This document shows positions 41,806 through 54,014 of a DNA stretch of 64,000 nt, piece after piece; position 1 is the first letter of the stretch, and the number at the start of each line of letters is the position of its first letter. A model generated the notes under the pieces. The model saw only the letters and a list, made by a program, of their open reading frames with translations. It was not told where the DNA came from and ran no database searches. The stretch comes from Cylicocyclus nassatus. Its lineage: Eukaryota > Nematoda > Chromadorea > Rhabditida > Strongylidae. Position numbers and translations under genes: made by a program. Location: positions 77,521,594 to 77,585,593 of the forward strand of contig CATQJL010000001.1 in the NCBI GenBank assembly GCA_958299035.1, in the 5' to 3' direction.

Positions 41806-44609
41806 TCACTCGTAGGCCTTGACACTCGCTCGTAGGCCTTGACACTCGCTCGTAGGCCTTGACACTCGCTCGTAGGCCTTGACACTCACTCGTACGCCTT
41901 GACACTCGCTCGTAGGCCTTGACACTCGCTCGTAGGCCTTGACACTCATTCGTAGGCCTTGACACTCACTCGTAGGCCTTGACACTCGCTCGTAGGCCTT
42001 GACACTCATTCGTAGGCCTTGACACTCACTCGTAGGCCTTGACACTCGCTCGTAGGCCTTGACACTCACTCGTAGGCCTTGACACTCACTCGTAGGCCTT
42101 GACACTCGCTCGTAGGCCTTGACACTCACTCGTAGGCCTTGACACTCGCTCGTAGGCCTTGACACTCGCTCGTAGGCCTTGACACTCGCTCGTAGGCCTT
42201 GACACTCACTCGTAGGCCTTGACACTCGCTCGTAGGCCTTGACACTCACTCGTAGGCTTTGACACTGACTCGTAGGCCTTGACACTCGCTCGTAGGCCTT
42301 GACACTCATTCGTAGGCCTTGACACTCGCTCGTAGGCCTTGACACTCGCTCGTAGGCCTTGACACTCGCTCGTAGGCCTTGACACTCACTCGTAGGCTTT
42401 GACACTGACTCGTAGGCCTTGACACTCGCTCGTAGGCCTTGACACTCATTCGTAGGCCTTGACACTCGCTCGTAGGCCTTGACACTCACTCGTAGGCCTT
42501 GACACTCGCTCGTAGGCCTTGACGCTCACTCGTAGGCCTTGACACTCACTCGTAGGCCTTGACACTCGCTCGTAGGCCTTGACACTCGCTCGTAGGCCTT
42601 GACACTCGCTCGTAGGCCTTGACACTCGCTCGTAAGCCTTGACACTCACTCGTAGGCCTTGACACTCGCTCGTAGGCCTTGACACTCGCTCGTAGGCCTT
42701 GACACTCACTCGTAGGCCTTGACACTCGCTCGTAGGCCTTGACACTCGCTCGTAGGCCTTGACACTCACTCGTAGGCCTTGACACATGCTCGTAGGCCTT
42801 GACACTCGCTCGTAGGCCTTGACACTCACTCGTAGGCTTTGACACTGACTCGTAGGCCTTGACACTCACTCGTAGGCCTTGACACTCGCTCGTAGGCCTT
42901 GACACTCACTCGTAGGCCTTGACACTCGCTCGTAGGCCTTGACACTCACTCGTAGGCCTTGACACTCGCTCGTAGGCCTTGACACTCGCTCGTAGGCCTT
43001 GACACTCACTCGTAGGCTTTGACACTGACTCGTAGGCCTTGACACTCGCTCGTAGGCCTTGACACTCATTCGTAGGCCTTGACACTCGCTCGTAGGCCTT
43101 GACACTCACTCGTAGGCCTTGACACTCGCTCGTAGGCCTTGACGCTCACTCGTAGGCCTTGACACTCACTCGTAGGCCTTGACACTCGCTCGTAGGCCTT
43201 GACACTCGCTCGTAGGCCTTGACACTCGCTCGTAGGCCTTGACACTCGCTCGTAAGCCTTGACACTCACTCGTAGGCCTTGACACTCGCTCGTAGGCCTT
43301 GACACTCGCTCGTAGGCCTTGACACTCACTCGTAGGCCTTGACACTCGCTCGTAGGCCTTGACACTCACTCGTAGGCCTTGACACTCGCTCGTAGGCCTT
43401 GACACTCACTCGTAGGCCTTGACACTCGCTCGTAGGCCTTGACACTCACTCGTAGGCTTTGACACTGACTCGTAGGCCTTGACACTCACTCGTAGGCCTT
43501 GACACTCGCTCGTAGGCCTTGACACTCACTCGTAGGCCTTGACACTCGCTCGTAGGCCTTGACACTCACTCGTAGGCCTTGACACTCGCTCGTAGGCCTT
43601 GACACTCACTCGTAGGCCTTGACACTCGCTCGTAGGCCTTGACGCTCACTCGTAGGCCTTGACACTCACTCGTAGGCCTTGACACTCGCTCGTAGGCCTT
43701 GACACTCACTCGTAGGCCTTGACACTCACTCGTAGGCTTTGACACTCACTCGTAGGCCTTGACACTCGCTCGTAGGCCTTGACACTCGCTCGTAGGCCTT
43801 GACACTCACTCGTAGGCTTTGACACTGACTCGTAGGCCTTGACACTCGCTCGTAGGCCTTGACACTCATTCGTAGGCCTTGACACTCGCTCGTAGGCCTT
43901 GACACTCACTCGTAGGCCTTGACACTCGCTCGTAGGCCTTGACGCTCACTCGTAGGCCTTGACACTCGCTCGTAGGCCTTGACACTCACTCGTAGGCCTT
44001 GACACTCGCTCGTAGGCCTTGACACTCGCTCGTAGGCCTTGACACTCGCTCGTAGGCCTTGACACTCATTCGTAGGCCTTGACACTCACTCGTAGGCCTT
44101 GACACTCGCTCGTAGGCCTTGACACTCATTCGTAGGCCTTGACACTCACTCGTAGGCCTTGACACTCGCTCGTAGGCCTTGACACTCACTCGTAGGCCTT
44201 GACACTCACTCGTAGGCCTTGACACTCGCTCGTAGGCCTTGACACTCACTCGTAGGCCTTGACACTCGCTCGTAGGCCTTGACACTCGCTCGTAGGCCTT
44301 GACACTCGCTCGTAGGCCTTGACACTCACTCGTAGGCCTTGACACTCGCTCGTAGGCCTTGACACTCACTCGTAGGCTTTGACACTGACTCGTAGGCCTT
44401 GACACTCGCTCGTAGGCCTTGACACTCATTCGTAGGCCTTGACACTCGCTCGTAGGCCTTGACACTCGCTCGTAGGCCTTGACACTCGCTCGTAGGCCTT
44501 GACACTCACTCGTAGGCTTTGACACTGACTCGTAGGCCTTGACACTCGCTCGTAGGCCTTGACACTCATTCGTAGGCCTTGACACTCGCTCGTAGGCCTT
44601 GACACTCAC
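41806..44609. repeat. Segmental duplication in the array, offset 2,180 bp (109 monomers)
   Basis: The pattern of variant units from about 41806-42440 recurs at 43986-44620, including two GGCTTTGACACTGACTCG markers at matching positions (42257/42397 and 44377/44517 are nearby members of the series). The offset was inferred from marker order rather than from a full alignment. Confidence 0.65.
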
Positions 44610-46159
44610 TCGTAGGCCTTGACACTCGCTCGTAGGCCTTGACGCTCACTCGTAGGCCTTGACACTCACTCGTAGGCCTTGACACTCGCTCGTAGGCCTT
44701 GACACTCGCTCGTAGGCCTTGACACTCGCTCGTAGGCCTTGACACTCGCTCGTAAGCCTTGACACTCACTCGTAGGCCTTGACACTCGCTCGTAGGCTTT
44801 GACACTCACTCGTAGGCCTTGACACTCGCTCGTAGGCCTTGACACTCGCTCGTAGGCCTTGACACTCACTCGTAGGCCTTAACACTCGCTCGTAGGCCTT
44901 GACACTCGCTCGTAGGCCTTGACACTCGCTCGTAGGCCTTGACACTCACTCGTAGGCCTTGACACTCGCTCGTAGGCCTTGACACTCGCTCGTAGGCCTT
45001 GACACTCATTCGTAGGCCTTGACACTCGCTCGTAGGCCTTGACACTCGCTCGTAGGCCACACTCGCTCGTAGGCCTTGACACTCACTCGTAGGCTTTGAC
45101 ACTGACTCGTAGGCCTTGACACTCGCTCGTAGGCCTTGACACTCACTCGTAGGCCTTGACACTCGCTCGTAGGCCTTGACACTCACTCGTAGGCCTTGAC
45201 ACTCGCTCGTAGGCCTTGACGCTCACTCGTAGGCCTTGACACTCACTCGTAGGCCTTGACACTCGCTCGTAGGCCTTGACACTCGCTCGTAGGCCTTGAC
45301 ACTCGCTCGTAGGCCTTGACACTCGCTCGTAAGCCTTGACACTCACTCGTAGGCCTTGACACTCGCTCGTAGGCTTTGACACTCACTCGTAGGCCTTGAC
45401 ACTCGCTCGTAGGCCTTGACACTCGCTCGTAGGCCTTGACACTCGCTCGTAGGCCTTGACACTCACTCGTAGGCCTTGACACATGCTCGTAGGCCTTGAC
45501 ACTCGCTCGTAGGCCTTGACACTCACTCGTAGGCCTTGACACTCACTCGTAGGCCTTGACACTCGCTCGTAGGCCTTGACACTCACTCGTAGGCCTTGAC
45601 ACTCGCTCGTAGGCCTTGACACTCGCTCGTAGGCCTTGACACTCGCTCGTAGGCCTTGACACTCACTCGTAGGCCTTGACACTCGCTCGTAGGCCTTGAC
45701 ACTCGCTCGTAGGCCTTGACACTCATTCGTAGGCCTTGACACTCACTCGTAGGCCTTGACACTCGCTCGTAGGCCTTGACACTCGCTCGTAGGCCTTGAC
45801 ACTCATTCGTAGGCCTTGACACTCACTCGTAGGCCTTGACACTCGCTCGTAGGCCTTGACACTCACTCGTAGGCCTTGACACTCACTCGTAGGCCTTGAC
45901 ACTCGCTCGTAGGCCTTGACACTCACTCGTAGGCCTTGACACTCGCTCGTAGGCCTTGACACTCACTCGTAGGCTTTGACACTGACTCGTAGGCCTTGAC
46001 ACTCGCTCGTAGGCCTTGACACTCATTCGTAGGCCTTGACACTCGCTCGTAGGCATTGACACTCGCTCGTAGGCCACACTCGCTCGTAGGCCTTGACACT
46101 CACTCGTAGGCTTTGACACTGACTCGTAGGCCTTGACACTCGCTCGTAGGCCTTGACAC

Positions 46160-47359
46160 TCACTCGTAGGCCTTGACACTCGCTCGTAGGCCTTGACACT
46201 CACTCGTAGGCCTTGACACTCGCTCGTAGGCCTTGACGCTCACTCGTAGGCCTTGACACTCACTCGTAGGCCTTGACACTCGCTCGTAGGCCTTGACACT
46301 CGCTCGTAGGCCTTGACACTCGCTCGTAGGCCTTGACACTCGCTCGTAAGCCTTGACACTCACTCGTAGGCCTTGACACTCGCTCGTAGGCTTTGACACT
46401 CACTCGTAGGCCTTGACACTCGCTCGTAGGCCTTGACACTCGCTCGTAGGCCTTGACACTCACTCGTAGGCCTTGACACTCGCTCGTAGGCCTTGACACT
46501 CACTCGTAGGCCTTGACACATGCTCGTAGGCCTTGACACTCGCTCGTAGGCCTTGACACTCACTCGTAGGCCTTGACACTCACTCGTAGGCCTTGACACT
46601 CGCTCGTAGGCCTTGACACTCACTCGTAGGCCTTGACACTCGCTCGTAGGCCTTGACACTCGCTCGTAGGCCTTGACACTCGCTCGTAGGCCTTGACACT
46701 CACTCGTAGGCCTTGACACTCGCTCGTAGGCCTTGACACTCGCTCGTAGGCCTTGACACTCATTCGTAGGCCTTGACACTCACTCGTAGGCCTTGACACT
46801 CGCTCGTAGGCCTTGACACTCGCTCGTAGGCCTTGACACTCATTCGTAGGCCTTGACACTCACTCGTAGGCCTTGACACTCGCTCGTAGGCCTTGACACT
46901 CACTCGTAGGCCTTGACACTCACTCGTAGGCCTTGACACTCGCTCGTAGGCCTTGACACTCACTCGTAGGCCTTGACACTCGCTCGTAGGCCTTGACACT
47001 CACTCGTAGGCTTTGACACTGACTCGTAGGCCTTGACACTCACTCGTAGGCCTTGACACTCGCTCGTAGGCCTTGACACTCACTCGTAGACCTTGACACT
47101 CGCTCGTAGGCCTTGACACTCACTCGTAGGCCTTGACACTCGCTCGTAGGCCTTGACACTCACTCGTAGGCCTTGACACTCGCTCGTAGGCCTTGACGCT
47201 CACTCGTAGGCCTTGACACTCACTCGTAGGCCTTGACACTCGCTCGTAGGCCTTGACACTCACTCGTAGGCCTTGACACTCACTCGTAGGCTTTGACACT
47301 GACTCGTAGGCCTTGACACTCACTCGTAGGCCTTGACACTCGCTCGTAGGCCTTGACAC
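46160..47359. repeat. Distant copy of array block 36289-37488
   Basis: This is the partner of the block at 36289-37488, at an offset of 9,871 bp. Its right end runs into the start of the 93-monomer duplication at 47041, so it links two duplication histories. Confidence 0.8.
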
Positions 47360-50300
47360 TCACTCGTAGGCCTTGACACTCGCTCGTAGGCCTTGACACT
47401 CACTCGTAGGCCTTGACACTCGCTCGTAGGCCTTGACACTCGCTCGTAGGCCTTGACACTCGCTCGTAGGCCTTGACACTCGCTCGTAGGCTTTGACACT
47501 CACTCGTAGGCCTTGACACTCGCTCGTAGGCCTTGACACTCGCTCGTAGGCCTTGACACTCACTCGTAGGCCTTGACACTCGCTCGTAGGCCTTGACACT
47601 CGCTCGTAGGCCTTGACACTCATTCGTAGGCCTTGACACTCACTCGTAGGCCTTGACACTCGCTCGTAGGCCTTGACACTCGCTCGTAGGCCTTGACACT
47701 CATTCGTAGGCCTTGACACTCACTCGTAGGCCTTGACACTCGCTCGTAGGCCTTGACACTCACTCGTAGGCCTTGACACTCACTCGTAGGCCTTGACACT
47801 CGCTCGTAGGCCTTGACACTCACTCGTAGGCTTTGACACTCGCTCGTAGGCCTTGACACTCACTCGTAGGCTTTGACACTGACTCGTAGGCCTTGACACT
47901 CACTCGTAGGCCTTGACACTCGCTCGTAGGCCTTGACACTCACTCGTAGACCTTGACACTCGCTCGTAGGCCTTGACACTCACTCGTAGGCCTTGACACT
48001 CGCTCGTAGGCCTTGACACTCACTCGTAGGCCTTGACACTCGCTCGTAGGCCTTGACGCTCACTCGTAGGCCTTGACACTCACTCGTAGGCCTTGACACT
48101 CGCTCGTAGGCCTTGACACTCACTCGTAGGCCTTGACACTCACTCGTAGGCTTTGACACTGACTCGTAGGCCTTGACACTCACTCGTAGGCCTTGACACT
48201 CGCTCGTAGGCCTTGACACTCACTCGTAGGCCTTGACACTCGCTCGTAGGCCTTGACACTCACTCGTAGGCCTTGACACTCGCTCGTAGGCCTTGACACT
48301 CGCTCGTAGGCCTTGACACTCGCTCGTAGGCCTTGACACTCGCTCGTAAACCTTGACACTCATTCGTAGGCCTTGACACTCACTCGTAGGCCTTGACACT
48401 CGCTCGTAGGCCTTGACACTCGCTCGTAGGCCTTGACACTCATTCGTAGGCCTTGACACTCACTCGTAGGCCTTGACACTCGCTCGTAGGCCTTGACACT
48501 CGCTCGTAGGCCTTGACACTCATTCGTAGGCCTTGACACTCACTCGTAGGCCTTGACACTCGCTCGTAGGCCTTGACACTCACTCGTAGGCCTTGACACT
48601 CACTCGTAGGCCTTGACACTCGCTCGTAGGCCTTGACACTCACTCGTAGGCCTTGACACTCGCTCGTAGGCCTTGACACTCACTCGTAGGCCTTGACACT
48701 CGCTCGTAGGCCTTGACACTCACTCGTAGGCCTTGACACTCGCTCGTAGGCCTTGACACTCACTCGTAGGCCTTGACACTCACTCGTAGGCCTTGACACT
48801 CGCTCGTAGGCCTTGACACTCACTCGTAGGCCTTGACACTCGCTCGTAGGCCTTGACACTCACTCGTAGGCTTTGACACTGACTCGTAGGCCTTGACACT
48901 CACTCGTAGGCCTTGACACTCGCTCGTAGGCCTTGACACTCACTCGTAGACCTTGACACTCGCTCGTAGGCCTTGACACTCACTCGTAGGCCTTGACACT
49001 CGCTCGTAGGCCTTGACACTCACTCGTAGGCCTTGACACTCGCTCGTAGGCCTTGACGCTCACTCGTAGGCCTTGACACTCACTCGTAGGCCTTGACACT
49101 CGCTCGTAGGCCTTGACACTCACTCGTAGGCCTTGACACTCACTCGTAGGCTTTGACACTGACTCGTAGGCCTTGACACTCACTCGTAGGCCTTGACACT
49201 CGCTCGTAGGCCTTGACACTCACTCGTAGGCCTTGACACTCGCTCGTAGGCCTTGACACTCACTCGTAGGCCTTGACACTCGCTCGTAGGCCTTGACACT
49301 CGCTCGTAGGCCTTGACACTCGCTCGTAGGCCTTGACACTCGCTCGTAGGCTTTGACACTCACTCGTAGGCCTTGACACTCGCTCGTAGGCCTTGACACT
49401 CGCTCGTAGGCCTTGACACTCACTCGTAGGCCTTGACACTCGCTCGTAGGCCTTGACACTCGCTCGTAGGCCTTGACACTCATTCGTAGGCCTTGACACT
49501 CACTCGTAGGCCTTGACACTCGCTCGTAGGCCTTGACACTCGCTCGTAGGCCTTGACACTCATTCGTAGGCCTTGACACTCACTCGTAGGCCTTGACACT
49601 CGCTCGTAGGCCTTGACACTCACTCGTAGGCCTTGACACTCACTCGTAGGCCTTGACACTCGCTCGTAGGCCTTGACACTCACTCGTAGGCCTTGACACT
49701 CGCTCGTAGGCCTTGACACTCACTCGTAGGCTTTGACACTGACTCGTAGGCCTTGACACTCACTCGTAGGCCTTGACACTCGCTCGTAGGCCTTGACACT
49801 CACTCGTAGACCTTGACACTCGCTCGTAGGCCTTGACACTCACTCGTAGGCCTTGACACTCGCTCGTAGGCCTTGACACTCACTCGTAGGCCTTGACACT
49901 CGCTCGTAGGCCTTGACGCTCACTCGTAGGCCTTGACACTCACTCGTAGGCCTTGACACTCGCTCGTAGGCCTTGACACTCACTCGTAGGCCTTGACACT
50001 CACTCGTAGGCTTTGACACTGACTCGTAGGCCTTGACACTCACTCGTAGGCCTTGACACTCGCTCGTAGGCCTTGACACTCACTCGTAGGCCTTGACACT
50101 CGCTCGTAGGCCTTGACACTCACTCGTAGGCCTTGACACTCGCTCGTAGGCCTTGACACTCGCTCGTAGGCCTTGACACTCGCTCGTAGGCCTTGACACT
50201 CGCTCGTAAACCTTGACACTCATTCGTAGGCCTTGACACTCACTCGTAGGCCTTGACACTCGCTCGTAGGCCTTGACACTCGCTCGTAGGCCTTGACACT

Positions 50301-50640
50301 CATTCGTAGGCCTTGACACTCACTCGTAGGCCTTGACACTCGCTCGTAGGCCTTGACACTCGCTCGTAGGCCTTGACACTCATTCGTAGGCCTTGACACT
50401 CACTCGTAGGCCTTGACACTCGCTCGTAGGCCTTGACACTCACTCGTAGGCCTTGACACTCACTCGTAGGCCTTGACACTCGCTCGTAGGCCTTGACACT
50501 CACTCGTAGGCCTTGACACTCGCTCGTAGGCCTTGACACTCACTCGTAGGCCTTGACACTCGCTCGTAGGCCTTGACACTCACTCGTAGGCCTTGACACT
50601 CGCTCGTAGGCCTTGACACTCACTCGTAGGCCTTGACACT
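47041..50640. repeat. Tandem duplication of a 93-monomer block (1,860 bp)
   Basis: Marker CGTAGACC falls at 47087, 47947, 48947 and 49807, giving offsets of 860, 1,000 and 860 bp. Marker CGTAAACC falls at about 48346 and 50206. The 1,860-bp unit therefore contains an older internal 43-monomer repeat. It has the same monomer count (93) as the block at 15040-18747 but a different set of variants. Confidence 0.88.
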
Positions 50641-52434
50641 CGCTCGTAGGCCTTGACACTCGCTCGTAGGCCTTGACACTCATTCGTAGGCCTTGACACT
50701 CACTCGTAGGCCTTGACACTCACTCGTAGGCCTTGACACTCACTCGTAGGCCTTGACACTCACTCGTAGGCCTTGACACTCGCTCGTAGGCCTTGACACT
50801 CGCTCGTAGGCCTTGACACTCACTCGTTGGCCTTGACACTCGCTCGTAGGCCTTGACACTCGCTCGTAGGCCTTGACACTCACTCGTAGGCCTTGACACT
50901 CGCTCGTAGGCCTTGACGCTCACTCGTAGGCCTTGACACTCACTCGTAGGCCTTGACACTCGCTCGTAGGCCTTGACACTCACTCGTAGGCCTTGACACT
51001 CACTCGTAGGCCTTGACACTCGCTCGTAGGCCTTGACACTCGCTCGTAGGCCTTGACACTCGCTCGTAGGCTTTGACACTCACTCGTAGGCCTTGACACT
51101 CGCTCGTAGGCCTTGACACTCGCTCGTAGGCCTTGACACTCGCTCGTAGGCCTTGACACTCGCTCGTAGGCCTTGACACTCACTCGTAGGCCTTGACACT
51201 CGCTCGTAGGCCTTGACACTCGCTCGTAGGCCTTGACACTCGCTCGTAGGCCTTGACACTCACTCGTAGGCCTTGACACTCGCTCGTAGGCCTTGACACT
51301 CGCTCGTAGGCCTTGACACTCATTCGTAGGCCTTGACACTCACTCGTAGGCCTTGACACTCGCTCGTAGGCCTTAACACTCGCTCGTAGGCCTTGACACT
51401 CATTCGTAGGCCTTGACACTCACTCGTAGGCCTTGACACTCGCTCGTAGGCCTTGACACTCACTCGTAGGCCTTGACACTCACTCGTAGGCCTTGACACT
51501 CGCTCGTAGGCCTTGACACTCACTCGTAGGCCTTGACACTCGCTCGTAGGCCTTGACACTCGCTCGTAGGCCTTGACACTCACTCGTAGGCCTTGACACT
51601 CGCTCGTAGGCCTTGACACTCGCTCGTAGGCCTTGACACTCACTCGTAGGCCTTGACACTCGCTCGTAGGCCTTGACACTCGCTCGTAGGCCTTGACACT
51701 CACTCGTAGGCCTTGACACTCGCTCGTAGGCCTTGACACTCGCTCGTAGGCCTTGACACTCACTCGTAGGCCTTGACACTCGCTCGTAGGCTTTGACACT
51801 CACTCGTAGGCCTTGAGACTCGCTCGTAGGCCTTGACACTCGCTCGTAGGCCTTGACGCTCACTCGTAGGCCTTGACACTCACTCGTAGGCCTTGACACT
51901 CGCTCGTAGGCCTTGACACTCGCTCGTAGGCCTTGGCACTCACTCGTAGGCCTTGACACTCACTCGTAAGCCTTGACACTCGCTCGTAGGCCTTGACACT
52001 CATTCGTAGGCCTTGACACTCACTCGTAGGCCTTGACACTCGCTCGTAGGCCTTGACACTCACTCGTAGGCCTTGACACTCACTCGTAGGCCTTGACACT
52101 CGCTCGTAGGCCTTGACACTCACTCGTAGGCCTTGACACTCGCTCGTAGGCCTTGACACTCGCTCGTAGGCCTTGACACTCGCTCGTAGGCCTTGACACT
52201 CACTCGTAGGCCTTGACACTCGCTCGTAGGCCTTGACACTCACTCGTAGGCTTTGACACTGACTCGTAGGCCTTGACACTCGCTCGTAGGCCTTGACACT
52301 CATTCGTAGGCCTTGACACTCACTCGTAGGCCTTGACACTCACTCGTAGGCCTTGACACTCGCTCGTAGGCCTTGACACTCGCTCGTAGGCTTTGACACT
52401 CACTCGTAGGCCTTGACACTCGCTCGTAGGCCTT

Positions 52435-52934
52435 NNNNNNNNNNNNNNNNNNNNNNNNNNNNNNNNNNNNNNNNNNNNNNNNNNNNNNNNNNNNNNNNNN
52501 NNNNNNNNNNNNNNNNNNNNNNNNNNNNNNNNNNNNNNNNNNNNNNNNNNNNNNNNNNNNNNNNNNNNNNNNNNNNNNNNNNNNNNNNNNNNNNNNNNNN
52601 NNNNNNNNNNNNNNNNNNNNNNNNNNNNNNNNNNNNNNNNNNNNNNNNNNNNNNNNNNNNNNNNNNNNNNNNNNNNNNNNNNNNNNNNNNNNNNNNNNNN
52701 NNNNNNNNNNNNNNNNNNNNNNNNNNNNNNNNNNNNNNNNNNNNNNNNNNNNNNNNNNNNNNNNNNNNNNNNNNNNNNNNNNNNNNNNNNNNNNNNNNNN
52801 NNNNNNNNNNNNNNNNNNNNNNNNNNNNNNNNNNNNNNNNNNNNNNNNNNNNNNNNNNNNNNNNNNNNNNNNNNNNNNNNNNNNNNNNNNNNNNNNNNNN
52901 NNNNNNNNNNNNNNNNNNNNNNNNNNNNNNNNNN
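52435..52934. other. Assembly gap, exactly 500 N
   Basis: The gap is a run of exactly 500 Ns between the satellite and the remaining sequence. A round number suggests a placeholder of unknown true size. The link between the array and everything to its right therefore rests on scaffolding, not on read-through sequence. Confidence 0.98.
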
Positions 52935-52958
52935 AGCAGTGGTATCAACGCAGAGTAC
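52935..52958 (+). other. Residual SMART-type PCR adapter (copy 1)
   Basis: The sequence directly after the gap reads AGCAGTGGTATCAACGCAG then AGTAC. This is the widely used SMART cDNA/PCR primer (AAGCAGTGGTATCAACGCAG followed by AGTAC) minus its first base. It is synthetic sequence left in the assembly. Confidence 0.95.
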
Positions 52959-53303
52959 TAATGAAATCAGCGTGCGCGAAAACCCTAGTACACGATTTTT
53001 CAGATTTTTTGAAAAAAATTTTGTCAAATGGCATATTTCACAATAGGTCCACATGTTAGAAGTTCATACCGTAATCCTACAGTATCGAGCAGTAAACGGT
53101 GATTCGCTGCATACTACAAATCTAAGTTGAACCTCGCTCTACAGAATGGTGCCTCAAGCTCGGCGAAAGACTTGAAAGCAAGGGAGTTATTAACGATTAA
53201 ACAGTGTTCACATTTTTTGGGACACCTGTATATGTTCGAAAGAGGACTCTATGCTCTTCACAGATTCCGCCGTGAATTACTTTGAAAAACTTCGAGAGTT
53301 ACA
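52959..53303. other. Probable snap-back artefact arm, inverted copy of 53944-54288
   Basis: These 345 bp are the reverse complement of 53944-54288 (also 345 bp) with about six substitutions and no indel. The segment is bounded on both sides by the same adapter in the same orientation. The neighbouring inner fold-back (53331-53916) differs between its arms by many substitutions and indels. The jump in identity falls exactly at the internal adapter. The simplest reading is self-primed copying of one strand during amplification, so this arm should not be treated as genomic. Confidence 0.75.
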
Positions 53304-53304
53304 A

Positions 53305-53329
53305 AAGCAGTGGTATCAACGCAGAGTAC
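53305..53329 (+). other. Residual SMART-type PCR adapter (copy 2)
   Basis: This is a complete 25-nt adapter, AAGCAGTGGTATCAACGCAG then AGTAC, inside apparent genomic sequence. Positions 53304-53330 (27 nt) replace exactly 27 nt of the partner arm (53917-53943). That partner segment begins, read on the minus strand, with the adapter's own first bases AAGCAGT. Such a same-length swap is what a mis-annealed primer leaves. Confidence 0.95.
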
Positions 53330-53330
53330 T

Positions 53331-53916
53331 GGCATTTTTCGTGCTGGGTCACAAAAAAATTCTGGAAGTATTTTCATTTAATAGAGAAAATTATGCTCAT
53401 TATAAATGTACCCTTTTCATGAGTCAAAACGAAAAAGATCGAGAGTCAGGAGCAAATAAAGAGAATTTCTTCAGTTTTGCAATTTTTGAGCACGCTAAAA
53501 AAAGCCTTAAAAGTCAAAGAAAAGACTAGAAAGTCATGAACATTGGTTTTTTGTAATTTTTTCTTTCTAGCTGAGCAAAAACCGTGCCAATTGAGAGCAA
53601 TTCGTTTTTCGTGAAAAACGCAGTCACGAAAATCCGAAAACGAAGAACAAAATTGCTCTTGATTGGCAAGATTTTTGCTCAGCTAGAAAGAGAAAGTCAC
53701 AAAACTCTTGTTCATGACTTTTTCGTCTTTTCTGTGACGTTTTTAGGCTTTTTTGAACATGCTCAAAAATTGCAAAACCAAAGAAATTTTCTTTATTTGC
53801 TCTTGACTCTCAATCTTTTTCGTTTTGACTCATGAAAAGAGTACATTTATAGTGAGCATTTCTCTATTAAATGAAAATACTTCCAGAATTTTTTGTGACC
53901 CAGCACGAAAAATGCC
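53331..53916. repeat. Diverged fold-back (inverted repeat), arms about 280 bp
   Basis: The left arm (53331-53611) and right arm (53635-53916) are reverse complements with substitutions and indels throughout, roughly 10% divergence by eye. They meet at a short loop near 53612-53634. The divergence indicates a real, old fold-back element rather than a PCR product. Open frames of 80-90 codons on both arms mirror one another and show no domain. No target-site duplication can be judged because the left flank is artefactual. Confidence 0.75.
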
Positions 53917-54014
53917 AATCTTGACCAATTTTCTTCAACTGCTTGTAACTTCCGAAGTTTTTCAAAGTAATTCACGGCGGAATCTGTGAAGAGCATGGAG
54001 TCCTCTTTCGAATA

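Larger units (their letters stand above)
1..52434. repeat. 20-bp satellite array, about 2,624 monomers
   Basis: The array is an uninterrupted head-to-tail run of GCTCGTAGGCCTTGACACTC (60% GC, in contrast to the AT-rich DNA to the right). It starts at base 1, so it is cut by the window edge, and stops 13 nt into a monomer at the N gap. Unit boundaries stay in register once these length variants are counted: sixteen 17-mers lacking TTG (GCTCGTAGGCCACACTC), four 19-mers at 32001, 33737, 34576 and 35332, and one unit 7 bp short near 23901. Common substitutions are G1 to A (very frequent), C2 to T after A1, G8 to A, C11 to A or T, G14 to A, C20 to T, and C18 to G with A1. Every unit contains AGGCCT. 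The minus strand has no stop in the consensus, so spurious reading frames abound. The position (centromeric, subtelomeric or interstitial) cannot be read from the sequence. No TTAGGC or TTAGGG telomere runs are present. Confidence 0.98.

Noticed and set aside
336..52339. Hundreds of minus-strand open frames of 67-399 codons in the array
   Set aside because: They all translate the same 20-residue repeat in every frame, begin and end at random monomer substitutions, and have no unique start, stop or domain. They are a by-product of a stop-free 20-bp monomer.
1..52434. CRISPR array
   Set aside because: Units are directly adjacent with no unique spacers, and the surroundings are eukaryotic.
1..52434. 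Canonical telomere
   Set aside because: The monomer contains GTAGGC but no TTAGGC or TTAGGG runs. A telomeric role is left only as a hypothesis.
52320..53054. Open frames running through the N gap (182-244 codons)
   Set aside because: They are made mostly of unknown residues from the Ns and join satellite to adapter sequence.
53251..53835. Two plus-strand frames of 83-92 codons
   Set aside because: They lie in the arms of the fold-back and mirror each other, and the first includes adapter sequence.
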